Source: Sindora glabra
Lineage: Eukaryota; Streptophyta; Magnoliopsida; Fabales; Fabaceae
Assembly: GCA_020226215.1 (NCBI GenBank)
Contig: CM035229.1
Coordinates: 85,205,343-85,269,342 of the forward strand
Reading direction: 5' to 3'
DNA length: 64,000 nt
Of the stretch, positions 39,028 through 50,797 are shown piece after piece. The notes beneath the pieces were generated by a model that was given only the letters and a program-made list of their open reading frames with translations, did no database searches and was not told the DNA's origin. The first letter of the stretch is position 1. Each line of letters starts with the position of its first letter. The translations under genes and the position numbers were made by a program.

Positions 39028-42000
39028 TGTCATATTTAATTTTTGTATCCATTGTTAAAGAAAATTTAGTTTAAGTGTAAAATTATTTAGAATCTCAACT
39101 ATTATACAAATTGATATAAAAAAAATTAATTAGATAATATTTTATATTTATCTAAATATTGAATTTTTTAACAATTAAAATTAATTTCTTATAATATACA
39201 TTATCCCAGAAGTTAGAATTTCTGGGCCAGGCTGGGTGCTCGGTTCGATCGGTGGTAAGGTTTGGAACAGATGTCACTGAAAAGGACCTACCGATACTGC
39301 CAAAATATTACACGGCTTGCCTTTCAAAGCTGAGTTCGCACTCAAGGAAAAGGATTTCATAATTATCCTGGGCAAGCATTGCATATACAATTGGATGCAT
39401 GATATGATATGACGTCCCTCTTTTGTCGTTCCTCTTTTTTTTTTGAAATAAAGTTTGGATATATGATGTGATGATTCCTTAAAAGCGAAGCATTCCAAGT
39501 TGCAAATACACCGAAATTTAATGCCCTTAGCCTAACTTTCTACGTTAAAGAATTTTCCAAGAAAAAGAATTCACCAACATCTATCCCGTTACATCATAAT
39601 GTCCCCAAACTAAGGCTTTGAAATATCTAACATTGCTTGTTTTGCAAGCCTCTTTTACAGCATATAATGCAAACCAATAAAATATAATTCGGTTATATTC
39701 TTCAAACTACTCTCATATTTAGATTTATCGAACATTTTTTCAAGTAATTTTTTTCCCTAATAAGATATATCATTTATTTGGAACATATTTCAATAAACTT
39801 TCATGAACATTAATGAGTTCTAAAATCTTGGATACAAGAGCAGGGAATTATTTTTTAAACTCAATGATGTGATTTATTATCTAATAGAAAATCAGTTTTT
39901 TTAGAAAATTAATTATTTTTAAAGAAATCAAATTTTTTAATTGGAAATGAGCAATATTAAGTTTCAATATTAACATTGTATTAGAATTCTTTTCTCAATA
40001 GTAATGCCAAATGATCACAAGAACTTTAAATTTGTTTTATGATCAATATAAAATATTTTATATTATTAGTAAATAAGAAGAAAATATATTATTTAAAAAT
40101 AGTAGTAATTAAAATTTTTTAATAATAATAAAATAATTTTAATAATTTTTTGATTTAACAATATATAAATAAATAATATTGTAAAAATAATTTATATTAT
40201 TAATAAATTAAGTTTAAATGCACATAAAATATATGAAATTTCCCAACATCAACATTCTTCAAAATGTTAATACATTGCATATAATTTTTTTGTCATTATA
40301 CTTTAACATATGAATGTTTTGGTTCTAATATGCAATTATCATGTAAAAATATTAGTCTTGCAAACACTTACGCTAGATAGTGACAACTCCTATGTTGTAT
40401 TTTTGGAAAAGGATTCCCTCAAATATAGTTGTGGAAGGCATTTGTTGATTATCGTGGTGCATCGACAATGGATCTCATGGCAAATCAACAGATTAATCTT
40501 GTAATTATAATTGCAGTTACAGAAGAAGATCCTGATCCATTACTTTTGAGGAGTTGTGTAGGATATTTTTAAGGTAAAAAATGAGTTTTGGAAACCGAGC
40601 AAATGGCAATAGAGGATTTGGCCATTGGTAAAATTTGTTCTTTCATGTTTTGCCCAATTAATTTATCAAATTGCGTATTATCCCCCAACGTGTAGGTCAA
40701 AAAGTTGAGAAGGTGCCAAGTCAACCATAATGTTGTGCAGAGAAAAACAATGAGAAAGGTTTTGTTTATAATCGCCAGGCAAATTGCTATGGAAATAATG
40801 TGTTGTAGAACGAAACATTAGGTAATTTCCAACTAATTGCAATATATAAATTATGCATCAAATGCCTCTGAGAAATTTCATTGAACACAAAATGGACACA
40901 AATAAAATTAATTACGTCTCATTCAATTAAATTACCGCCACTTCGACTCTATTTAATCTCTAATTTAAGATTTTATTATAACAATATGCCATTGATTTTA
41001 ATGTTCATTATTATCCAATTTTTCCTTCTTCGAGTACACTTCCCTTCAATTGCTGTTACATTTTGTAAAATTATACGTTTATATAAAGTTTAAATTAATG
41101 TCTAATGTTATACTCTTCATTTATTATATGAAAGCGTTTGTTGTATCTTAAATGCTTTTTTCATTTCGCTGAACATTCCTATCATTTTCTCGACAAATCA
41201 ATGTCAGCAATGTCCGAACTATGCATTGATATCCTAGAACTCACGTTCCTAAACTGTTAAATATGAAACCCCCTTTGCCAACAGGACAACCAAGCCAAGT
41301 CCTCCAATTGGGGGCTTATTCATGGATAACATAAATTATGTAGCCTTCTTTCACATTTTTCATATTTATACAGTCATATCTTAAAATGAACATATGGAAA
41401 ATGCTGATGAAGATATCTACGGCCATAATGATGCCACCTCACTCAGAATTTCTAAATCCCTGTTTTTGCCTTCGACATCATATACTGTGCCCGTTTTTGA
41501 AATTTAAATATATATTCTTATTATTTCAAAAATATAAAGTAATCATTAATTAAGACTTGACGGTAGGAAAAAAAAAGTCTATAAATCCGATTTTATGCAA
41601 ATTTTTATGACCTCAACTCAGACGTGTACTTATAAATGAGAAAACCAATAGGAAAAAGGAAGGAGAGAGAGAGTTGGATTGACGGGAGGTGGGCGAAATT
41701 GAAGAGCCCGTACTTGGGAGGAACCTCTCCAGCCCTCCAAACGGGATTAGATTGGATAGCCCAATTTATTTGACCAACCGATGGGTATTATTGCGTTGCG
41801 TTAAGATGTGGGTAAGGTACTACAACTGGATCCTCATTCCCATACACGCCAACCAACCATTCATTTTGTTTTTAACGGGGATGTAGTTGGATATATTTTT
41901 TTTATATTTTTAAAAATAATTTTTTATTTTTCAGTTTTTTAAATCAAAAAATAAAAAAATAGATACTAATTGATGTTATAAAAATATTTTATTTAATTAT

Positions 42001-42950
42001 AAAATTAGTATTAAAAATAAAAATAAATTAAAAATATGTAAAAATTGTTTCTATTTGTCTTATTTTTAAATTGCATATTTAAAACTATAAATTTTAAAAA
42101 TAAATTATAAAAATAGGTTCTCAAATAATATTTTTTATTTTTTAAAAAATAAAAATTATTTTTATAAATAATAAACAAATAAATATTTAATTTCATAATT
42201 TTATTTTAAAAGTTATGAATTCAATAAAATATAGGATAATAATATTAATATTTTAGTAATATAATAATATTAAATATTATTATTTTATTGTTATATTTGA
42301 GATTTAAATTTAAAATTTTATGTTATATTAAATAAATTATCATTGTTAGAGTAAAAATAGACGATCATAATTCCAATAATGTAAGAGAGAGAGAGAGAGA
42401 GAACGCTAATAATTCCAATCCATCTAGTCTAACTTTCCTTTTTTTAAAAGAAACAGACACGAGAGTGGCCATAGGGCTAAGAAATGTGCGTGAGTACCGG
42501 ATGGGCATGCGTGTGAGAGGTAATGCCCTCTTCAAGTACAATCATCATTTAATAATTTGTCGATTCCGCTTTGGCTTTACCCGCTGCAGCAGCGCCAGAC
42601 ATGTACAATGGAGTTCGTGTTCACGGATAATATAGGTAACTTGTAGTCACAGGTTAATGTGAATAATTTTACGTAAAATTCTCATTTGATGCGATCAAAT
42701 CCGTGCGGGTAAATGACTGCACAGTCAAACCTGTAATCAAACGAATATGATTGTGGGTAAAAAATTATTATTTAATTATTTTTTTATATTTAAACTTAAT
42801 ATATATTAAAAAAAATCAATTCAATTACTTTTTAATAAATTCAATTTAATTTTTATACTGTAATTTAATTTTTTTATTTAAATAATTTAATAAAAATTAA
42901 AATATTAAAATATAATTTATATATTATAAAATAAAATAATTAATAAAAAT
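39028..42950. other. Intergenic DNA with short unassigned patches
   Basis: No gene recognised. Patches of normal complexity occur at 39210-39420 (a minus-strand 74-codon frame at 39274-39498, not recognised), 40330-40860 and 41640-41890 (a 65-codon frame, not recognised). A (GA)n tract lies at about 42385-42402. The rest is AT-rich. Confidence 0.45.
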
Positions 42951-43130
42951 ATCAAAAAAAAATATGGACTACCTGCGGGTAAGTCCGCACCACATGTGAT
43001 ACGGTGCGGGCACTTTAGGAGGAAGCCCGCATTTAATGCGAGCTTATGTGGGCAAGCTCACGCGGGTAAAACCCGTATAAGCCTGTCCGCCCTACCCGTT
43101 TTACATGCCTAAACAGCGCTTGCAGCTTCT
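42951..43130. repeat. CGGGTA/TACCCG-rich repeat patch, possible MITE end
   Basis: A GC-rich island in AT-rich DNA with repeated GCGGGTAAGTCCGC, GTGCGGGC and CGCGGGTAAAACCCG motifs, ending in CCCTACCCGTTTTACATGCC. Another CGGGTAAATGACTGC copy lies at about 42707. The end resembles the terminal sequences of some plant hAT-type non-autonomous elements, but I could not pair two ends. Confidence 0.35.
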
Positions 43131-43160
43131 TCCATGCTTCTTCCATCCAAAATATAGCAG

Positions 43161-43212
<52 letters not shown>
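43161..43212. repeat. (ATA)n microsatellite
   Basis: About 52 bp of a perfect trinucleotide repeat. Confidence 0.95.
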
Positions 43213-43213
<1 letters not shown>

Positions 43214-44078
43214 GACCATTTATATTATCAGTGTCATTTTTAATTTTAAACATGTTGGAAATTTAAGTGAGTCGCGTCCCATATCTGTTGGGAGAAGACA
43301 ATATTTTAAGATACATTCGAGAGGAGAAATATTTAAGTTCGATGTTATTTTATCACATCTTACTTAAATGTCATTAATTGAAAATATGTAAATTTATTTA
43401 TTTTAATAATTAAATGAAAATTTACTTGATTTATATTGTTTAATTTAAAATTATTAATTTCAACTCATTATATTTTTTAATAATTAGTTATTGATTTATT
43501 ATTTTTATTTTAATTTATTAATTTAACTTTATTGTTGTCATATTTTTTCTTAAATTATCATAGGTACGGAACTCGCTTGTTAGTTTTCACTAGTTTTATT
43601 CCTCTAATCTATTACCTAAATAATTTACATTATTATCAACATATTTAGAAATATGCCAATAATTACTTTATAGGCATTACCAAATGATTTGATCAGTTTA
43701 ATTACAATAAAAAATTAAATCTATTATAATTTTTAATTCCAGTTAGAGGGTAAGTAGCTCTAATTGTTACTTTCATAAAAAAATACTTAATATTTTCATG
43801 GATACTTTAGTATATAATTTTTACAAATTAAAGCCCTTAAAATTTGATATCAAATTTTATATCTCATTACAATTAAAATATTTATTTTTGTTTAACTCAT
43901 CTAACTCAAGAATCTATCATTATTATGATGCTGGGGCGTTCGCCTGGTCTACAAAATAAAAAAGGGAATTAATTCTTTGACTTAATGAATAAACCTCACA
44001 GAAAGATTTACATTATACGATAAATTAAACCCTACCGACACTTATACCGCGAGTTACACAGTTTATCAATGAAAAATA
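43213..44078. other. AT-rich intergenic DNA
   Basis: No gene or element recognised up to the left end of Harbinger element B. Confidence 0.5.
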
Positions 44079-44081
44079 TTA

Positions 44082-44340
44082 GAGGTTGTTTGGTTTGCAG
44101 GAACAATATAGGAAATTGAACTTCTCAGGATATAAACTACCGTAGAGTTGTTTGGTTGTGCAAATAGGAGGAAATGGATCTTCCCGTTAACTTGTATTTC
44201 TCATAAAACACTGGAGATCACTTACCCACTCCCCCTAGGTAAGTTTTATTTCCTATGTTTTCAATTAATTTATAAAAAAAATGACCCTATTAAAATTAGT
44301 TAATATCAATTTTGCCTTTTTAATTGAATATCAAGTTTCA
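44082..44340. repeat. Element B left terminal region
   Basis: Homologous to the reverse complement of the right end of element A (37900-38164). From 44340 to 44876 there is unassigned leader sequence. It contains two copies of a segment with CTCGAG, then CTTCTCTCAACCCTAACA-like and TTTC(C/T)AGCAA-GGTACTAGTGATT motifs at about 44365-44430 and 44432-44490. Confidence 0.85.
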
Positions 44341-44876
44341 CTTCTTCGTGTATGTCGTTGTTTCTCGAGTATCTCTTATCTTTTCTTAACCCTAACAACA
44401 ATTTCTAGCAAGGGTACTAGTGATTTCTAGTTCTCGAGCTTCTCTCAACCCTAACAGCAGTTTCCAGCAACGGTACTAGTGATTTCTGGTAAGCCTTGAT
44501 GACCTTGCTCATTATATTTCCTCTTTTTCTATTATGTAAGCTACAACCTTCATAATTGAAAATTTTTATCCTTCCTAACTTTCTGTTAAAGAAAAGGAGC
44601 TACAGCGTCGGAATACAAACAATAATAAAATAATGGTGAAATTTGACAATAAAGGGTGTATGCTCATGGTTTAGCAAATTAGGATATTTAATCCACCCCC
44701 ACGGCAGAACTTCTAAAAGGTTTTGGATATGATATCGTTGTTATTTTCCTGTTGACTGCTTTGAAAAAGATGAATGATATTTGTTGAATTCAAATTACTA
44801 AGAGTGGTTGACCATATTTTCATTGCTCTTCTAACTTATAACATTCTTGCATGTAATTTGCCTATGTCATACAGTT

Positions 44877-45489
44877 ATGAGTCGCTTACCATTGAGTAAA
44901 AAGAAGAAGATTGCTACTACATGTATTATGTTATACACATAGATGATACTTATGATTTTGGAGGCTATTGCTGAATTTATGTATCTTCTGTCCCTTTTGG
45001 ACATTAGATTACCCAAGCTTATATCCTATATATTTGATAGTTGTGCTGAAGAAAGATATTATGCTAGGTTTTTAAATCTTAGGCCAATAATTCAAAAAAA
45101 TGACTTTACATGCTTGGACAACCTTAGGATGAATAGATCCTATTTTTTTAAGTTATGTGATATGCTTAGAGATGTTAGTAAGTTACAAGGAAATAGGAAT
45201 ACTAGTTTAAAGGAGATAATTGCTTTATTTCTATTCATACTCTCTCATGACATAAAAAATTAAAGAACTCAATTGTATTTTAAGAGAAGTAGTGAGATAA
45301 TATCTAGGCACTTCAATTCAGTTCTCCATGCTGTCCTTAGATGCCATGATATTCTACTAAAGAAACCTAAGCCAGTGACAGAGAATTGCCAAGATGAAAG
45401 GTGGAAATGGTTTAAGGTAAGTTAGAATTTTTAAGAAGATTAGATGAATGTATAAATATTTATAAATATATACAGTATATATTAATAAG

Positions 45490-45526
<37 letters not shown>

Positions 45527-46304
45527 GCAGAATTGCTTAGGTGCTTTGGATGGAAGTCATATTAAGATTCGTATTGGGATACAGATAAAGCTAGATTCAA
45601 GAATAAAAAAGGAGAACTCACTACTAATGTGTTAACTACGTGCACGCGGGATTTGTAATTTATTTATATATTGCCTGGTTAGGAGGGATCCGCACATGAT
45701 AATAGAGTGCTTCGAGATGCACTTTCTAGAAAAAATGCTTTGATAGTTCCACAAGGTAACAACATAGGTACCTTCACATTGCTTAATTTGAACCAATGAG
45801 CTTATTTGAGATGAAACAACTTAACACTTATCTTGATTAATTATAAGCAACTACTATTTGTGTGATGTCAGATACATGAATTGTGAGGAATTTCTAACAC
45901 CATTTAGAGGCCAGAGATATCATCTAAGTGTGTGAAAGAGTGGTGCTCAACCAGTATCTACTGAGGAATATTTTAATATGAAGCATTCTCAAGCAAGAAA
46001 TGCTATTGAGAGGTATTTTGAATTGTTAAAAATGAGATGGGGTATTCTAAGATGTACAACTTGGTACCCTAGGAAAACTGTAGGTAGAATTATCTTGGCT
46101 TGTACATTGATGCATAATTTCATTTGAACATACATGAGTGTGGATCCCATGGAGCCCTTACTTGTGAATGGTGAGGAAGAAAATGGTGAACTTAATATTG
46201 GGATTATGGAATCTAGTGCTGCATGGAGTACATTCAAACATGATCTTGCCAATGAGATGTACAATGTATGGTTACATGACACCACATCATTGAACAAGGT
46301 TTAG
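44877..46304 (+). pseudogene. PIF/Harbinger DDE transposase (HARBI1-like, DDE_Tnp_4), broken
   Basis: The family is the nuclease that cuts and joins Harbinger elements, working with the Myb/SANT-like partner. The start is the ATG at 44877, just after a splice acceptor (TACAG), giving MSRLPLSKKKKIATT, a basic N-terminus. A stop follows at 44940-44942, then the helix-rich N-terminal domain (RMNRSYFFKLCDMLRD, LFLFILSHDIKN), then a frameshift at about 45260 and the stretch ending in ENCQDERWKWFK before the donor at 45417. An intron (45417-45530) ends in a (TA)n-(CA)n tract. The catalytic core is still readable in pieces: first Asp in GALDGSHIKI, second Asp in the degraded YYLCDVRYMN, third Glu in ARNAIERYFELLKMRWGIL. 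Multiple stops and frameshifts make it inactive. Confidence 0.92.
45491..45526. repeat. (TA)n-(CA)n microsatellite in the transposase intron
   Basis: An alternating TA run passes into CACACACACAC just before the acceptor CTGCAG at 45525-45530. Confidence 0.9.
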
Positions 46305-46527
46305 CAAAAACTATGTAGCGTGTTTCACTTGTATTGCGTTTATGGATTGACAGACAATATACACTTTATTTTTGTATTATTTTTATTTGAATTTGTAATA
46401 AGATCTGATTAATGACTTTACCTTTAATTGAACTAGTAGAATGATCATCCTAAATTGCTAAATTATAAGCAGAATGTCGCTCTTATGAATTCATGTGTTT
46501 CCTCTCTCTATCTTTCCTTCTTTACAG

Positions 46528-47609
46528 ATGAGTCAACCAAAAGCTCAAAGAAATGCTAACTAAGGTAGTAATGGTGCGAACCCATCTAGAGGATGCATAA
46601 GATGGGGATGTGCTGAGGATCGTACACTAATTAGTGCAATGATGAATCTTGTGGAGATGTGTGGTTGGAAAATGGACAATGGCCAGTTTAAGAATGGTGC
46701 TTATAGCAGGTTGGAACAACTTATGGAACAAAAGTTTCCTGGGTGTGGTATGAAGGATAAACCATACATCGAGTCCTGTATCAAGTATTTGAGGAATCAA
46801 TATAATGCTATTGCGGAGATACTTGGTCCAGCTACCAGCGGATTTGGATGGAATGATGAAGAGAAGTTCATAACATGCCCAAAACCAGTCTGGGATGAAT
46901 AGGTAAATGTAATATTTTATATTATATTTTTTCTTCTATACACATATGTGTGTCTGTGTATATTTCTGGTGACAGCTTTTAAAGTTTTACCTTCTTCTTT
47001 CATTATGTTTTCCTTTATTTTATGCTAGAGCCACAAAAATACTATGGGGTTAAGAAACAAGCCATTTTCATTTTTCGATAATTTAGGCAAAATATTTGGG
47101 AAGGATAGAGCCATTGGAGATGAGGCTGTAAATTCACAAGATGCATTAGAAGGGATTAAAAACGAAGTAAGATATAGAAAAGAAGAAGAACAAAAAGAAT
47201 ATGTTCCCATATTTTTCGTGGAGGACACTTACCCAATCCCTCCATGTGCCCTGATGGGAACTTCTTCCTCAACCACCCCACAAATTATAGGTCAAAGAAG
47301 GCAAAGATAGAAAATTTAAAAGTTTTGAGAGAATTTTCTTTTAGATTTACACGAATGGGTGATGTGATGGAGGATGTAAGTAAACACATAGGCTGCTTGG
47401 CTTCTTGTTTCCAACATGAATCTGATTCTGCATGGAGAAGGATGCAAGTGACTAGTGAGATTATGAAGATTGATGGGTTGACTCCTACCCAAGTTATGAA
47501 TGTGGCAAGAAAAATTACTCTCAACCCTTTAGAAGTTAATTTCTTTTTTAGCCTTCCAGAAGATTTCAGAGCTACTTATGTGCATGGTTTGTTACTTCTA
47601 GATCAGTGA
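46528..47609 (+). pseudogene. Myb/SANT-like DNA-binding protein of the Harbinger element, broken
   Basis: This is the second conserved Harbinger gene. In the family it binds element ends and brings the transposase to the nucleus. The ATG at 46528 follows an acceptor (TTTACAG) and gives MSQPKAQRNAN, then a stop at 46561-46563. The Myb/SANT-like domain (Myb_DNA-bind_3 type) follows: DRTLISAMMNLVEMCGW, FPGCGMKDKPYIESCIKYL, QYNAIAEILGP, FGWNDEEK. A stop at 46900-46902 replaces the usual Trp, directly before a GT-AG intron (46903-47028). Exon 2 continues with SHKNTMGLRNKPF and FGKDRA. It then shifts frame near 47290-47310 and runs in another frame to 47609 with the helical C-terminal region. At least two stops and one frameshift. 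Confidence 0.9.
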
Positions 47610-47686
47610 ATTTTTATGAAAACTTGTAGTCATTTAGAGCCAACACACCCATTTAACTCATGTTATGTTGTTGAACTTTTATATGC

Positions 47687-48310
47687 GCACCTATTTTTTG
47701 GACACTTATCTAACATCGAAACTCCTAATGTATTAATTGATGTGGCTTTCAGTTAATGTATATAAGCTACTGAACTAGATTTCCTCAAGCTTTTGATGGA
47801 ATATAACAATACTTTTTCATTTTTTTCCCATAGCAATTCTGTTAAGAGTCCTATAGTACAATTTAGTTCATTTCCTGCATCACCTCCAGACATCATTACA
47901 CATTATCTTGGATGTTATTATTTTAGTCAAAAATAGTAACACCCAAGAATGCAACCCATAGTAGTGTGAGAGAGGCATGTTTATTGTTGGAAGTCTGTGC
48001 ACCTATTTTTTGGATACTTATCTAACATTGGAACTCCTAATGTATTAGTTGATGTGGCTTTCGGTTAATGTATATAAGCTACTGAACTAGATTTCCTCAA
48101 GCTTTTGGTGGAATATAACAATACTTTTTCATTTTTTTCCCTTGGCAATTCTGTTGAGAGTCCTATAGTATAGTTCAGTTCATTTCCTGCATCACCTCCA
48201 GACATCATTACACATTATCTTGGATGTTACTGTTTTAGTAAAAAATAGTAACACCCAAGAATGCAACCCATAGTAGTGTGAGAGAGGCATGTTTATTGCT
48301 GAAGGTCTGT
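47687..48310. repeat. 312-bp tandem duplication, each copy with one palindrome
   Basis: GCACCTATTTTTTGGA starts at 47687 and again at 47999, an offset of 312 bp, which is twice the 156-bp period of the next array. Each copy carries a GTTA(T/C)T(A/G)TTTTAG... AAAATAGTAAC palindrome (47914 and 48226). The spacer is unrelated to that of element A. Confidence 0.92.
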
Positions 48311-48359
48311 GCACTGTTAGGTGGCTATTTCACCTGAGAAAGTAAGCTAACCATCTTAT

Positions 48360-49770
48360 GTTACTGTTTAGGGTTTAGGACAGTAACATCGTTGAGGCTG
48401 ATGGAGAATTGATCTCGGGGGGTTACAAGTGGCTGGAATCTAGGTCTTGTTGGTTAGTTATGTAACTTGATGCGTTCCTCTCTGAATAAGATCCAAGAAC
48501 TGCTTCCTTGTGGGTTGTTACTATTTTAGACGAAAACAGTAACACCCAAGAATATGGCTCATAAACATCAGACGGATGCATTTCCACTTCTGAGGTAGAG
48601 CCTGCTGTGCATTGGCTACATCGTCTGAGAAAGTAGGCCAACAAGCTGCATGTTACTGTTTAGTCCAAAGATAGTAACATCATCAAGGCTGTTGGAGTTT
48701 TGACCTCAGGGGGTTACAGGTGATTGGAAATTACGTCTGGGAGGTTAGTTATGTCACTTGACAAATTCTTCTCTCGATAAGATCCAAGAAATGCCTATTT
48801 GTGGGATATTACTATTTTGTCTGAAGATAGTAACATCATCGAGGTTGTTGAAGTTTTGAGTCTGGGGTGTTATAGGTGGCTGGAAATTGGGTCTGGGAGG
48901 TTAGTTATGTTACTTGACAAATTCCTCTCTCGATAAGATCCAAGAAATGCCTATTTATGGGATGTTACTGTTTTGTCTGAAGACAGTAACATCATCGAGG
49001 CTATTGGAGTTTTGAGCTCGGGGTGTTACAGGTGGCTGGAAATTAGGTCTGGGAGGTTAGTTATGTCACTTGACAAGTTCCTCTTTCGATAAGATCTAAG
49101 AAATGCCTATCTGTGGGATGTTACTATTTTATCCGAAAATAGTAATATCATCAAGGCTGTTGGAGTTTTGAGCCTGGGGGGGTTACAGGTAGCTGGAAAT
49201 TGAGTCTGGGAGGTTATTTATGTCACTTGACAAGTTCCTTTCTTGATAAGATCCAAGAAATGCCTATTCATGGGATGTTACTATTTTGTCTGAAGATAAT
49301 AATATCATCGAGCTATTGGAGTTTTGAGTCCGGGAGGTTATAAGTGGCTGGAAATTGGGTCTGGGAGGTTAGTTACGTTACTTGACAAGTTCCTCTCTCA
49401 ATAAGATCCAAGAAATGTCTATTTGTGGGATGTTACTGTTTTGTCTGAAGACAGTAACATCATCAAGGTTGTTGGAGTTTTGAGCCCGGGGTGTTATAGG
49501 TGGCTGGAAATTGGGTCTGGAAGGTTAGTTATGTCACTCGACAAGTTCTTCTCTCGATAAGATCTAAGAACTGCCTATTTGTAGGATGTTACTGTTTAGC
49601 TAAAAATAGTAACATCTCACAAGCTATTGGAGTTTTGAGTCCGAGGGGTTCCAGGTGGTCGGTAATTGTGTTTGGGTGGTTAATTACATCACTTGACAAG
49701 TTTCTCACTAGATAAGATCCAAGAACTGCCTTTTTATGAGATGTTACTATTTTGGCCGAAAATAGTAACA
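48360..49770. repeat. ~156-bp tandem array of GTTACT(G/A)TTT palindromes
   Basis: Palindromes start at 48360, 48517, 48652, 48808, 48964, 49120, 49277, 49432, 49588 and 49743. Spacing is 155-157 bp except one 135-bp step. The spacer contains GGCTGGAAATTGGGTCTGGG, TAGTTATGTCACTTGACAAG and GATAAGATCCAAGAAATGCC, unrelated to the spacer in element A. The loop is usually GTCTG or similar. The array lies between the convergent Myb/SANT and Ulp1-like genes. Confidence 0.95.
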
Positions 49771-50797
49771 CCCAAGAAAATGACCTGTGTGCATGTGAGA
49801 GATGCATGTCTATTGCTGAGGGACTTTTTCAAAGAATGTACTTCGTTCATACTAACTTTGGTGGTAGGTCTTACGAATAGTACCACACAACTGGATGTTG
49901 CTGTATCGGTCAAAAAAGAGTAACATTAATGCAGGTGTTCGTAATTCATAGGGTAACGTGTTGTCTGAATGCTAATATAAACTGGATATAAGATTAAACT
50001 GTATAAAAAATTGAGATTTACAATTGAGTTGTACATACAATTGAATTTTAAATATGTGTGAGACCATGGTTTTACATGAATTTAGTGTTACACATGTGCA
50101 TAATAATCAATTTAAGTGTTAAATATGTGCATAATAATCAACTTCAGCTGGGAAGATTGAAATTCTCGAGGAATTTAGTAACTAATTTTACTTTGGTACC
50201 TTCTAAACTTATTACCCTTGGATAAGAAAAGAACTTGTTACTTACAACGCTTCTTCTCGTTATAGTGCCCGTTCGTATGATATTATATCAAAAGGTGGAC
50301 CTGCGGTGGCTAGCTCTATCTTTATATCCATTCCACTATGTGCAAGGACTTCATTCATTTTTTCCTTGTAATAATCCTTCTATTGTTAGCAAACAAAAAA
50401 ATGAAAAATAAAAATACCATGTTACTATCTACTGTTGGCTGTAACATCTTGTATGGTTATGGGTTATTATTTTTTGTTATGGCAACAGTAACATCGGCAA
50501 AAAACACATCCAACATACAAATAACCCAATGAAGTTTAATTAAAAATGAAATTATGAGAAAACAAAGTGTTATTATTTTAACAAGGAACAGAAACATCAA
50601 CGAATAACAGCATATTATCTAATAGCATCACACTTGACATGTTTTCTTCAATGGAAAGCCATGTTATAAGCTATATACGAGATATACGATGTTGTCTTGT
50701 TGTGAGTATAAAATGTTACTATCTCTGATAGAAACAGTAACATCAATAAGATAACAAGATAGAGGGTTCAAGAATGTGGCTAGCAATACAACTTCAG
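49771..50797. other. Interior of element B, 3' flank of the Ulp1-like gene
   Basis: No coding region recognised. Single palindromes or half-palindromes of the GTTACT family occur at about 49897-49925, 50418-50450, 50475-50493, 50567-50597 and 50713-50745. A missing last exon of the Ulp1-like gene, with its catalytic Cys, would be expected here, but I could not find it. Confidence 0.5.
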
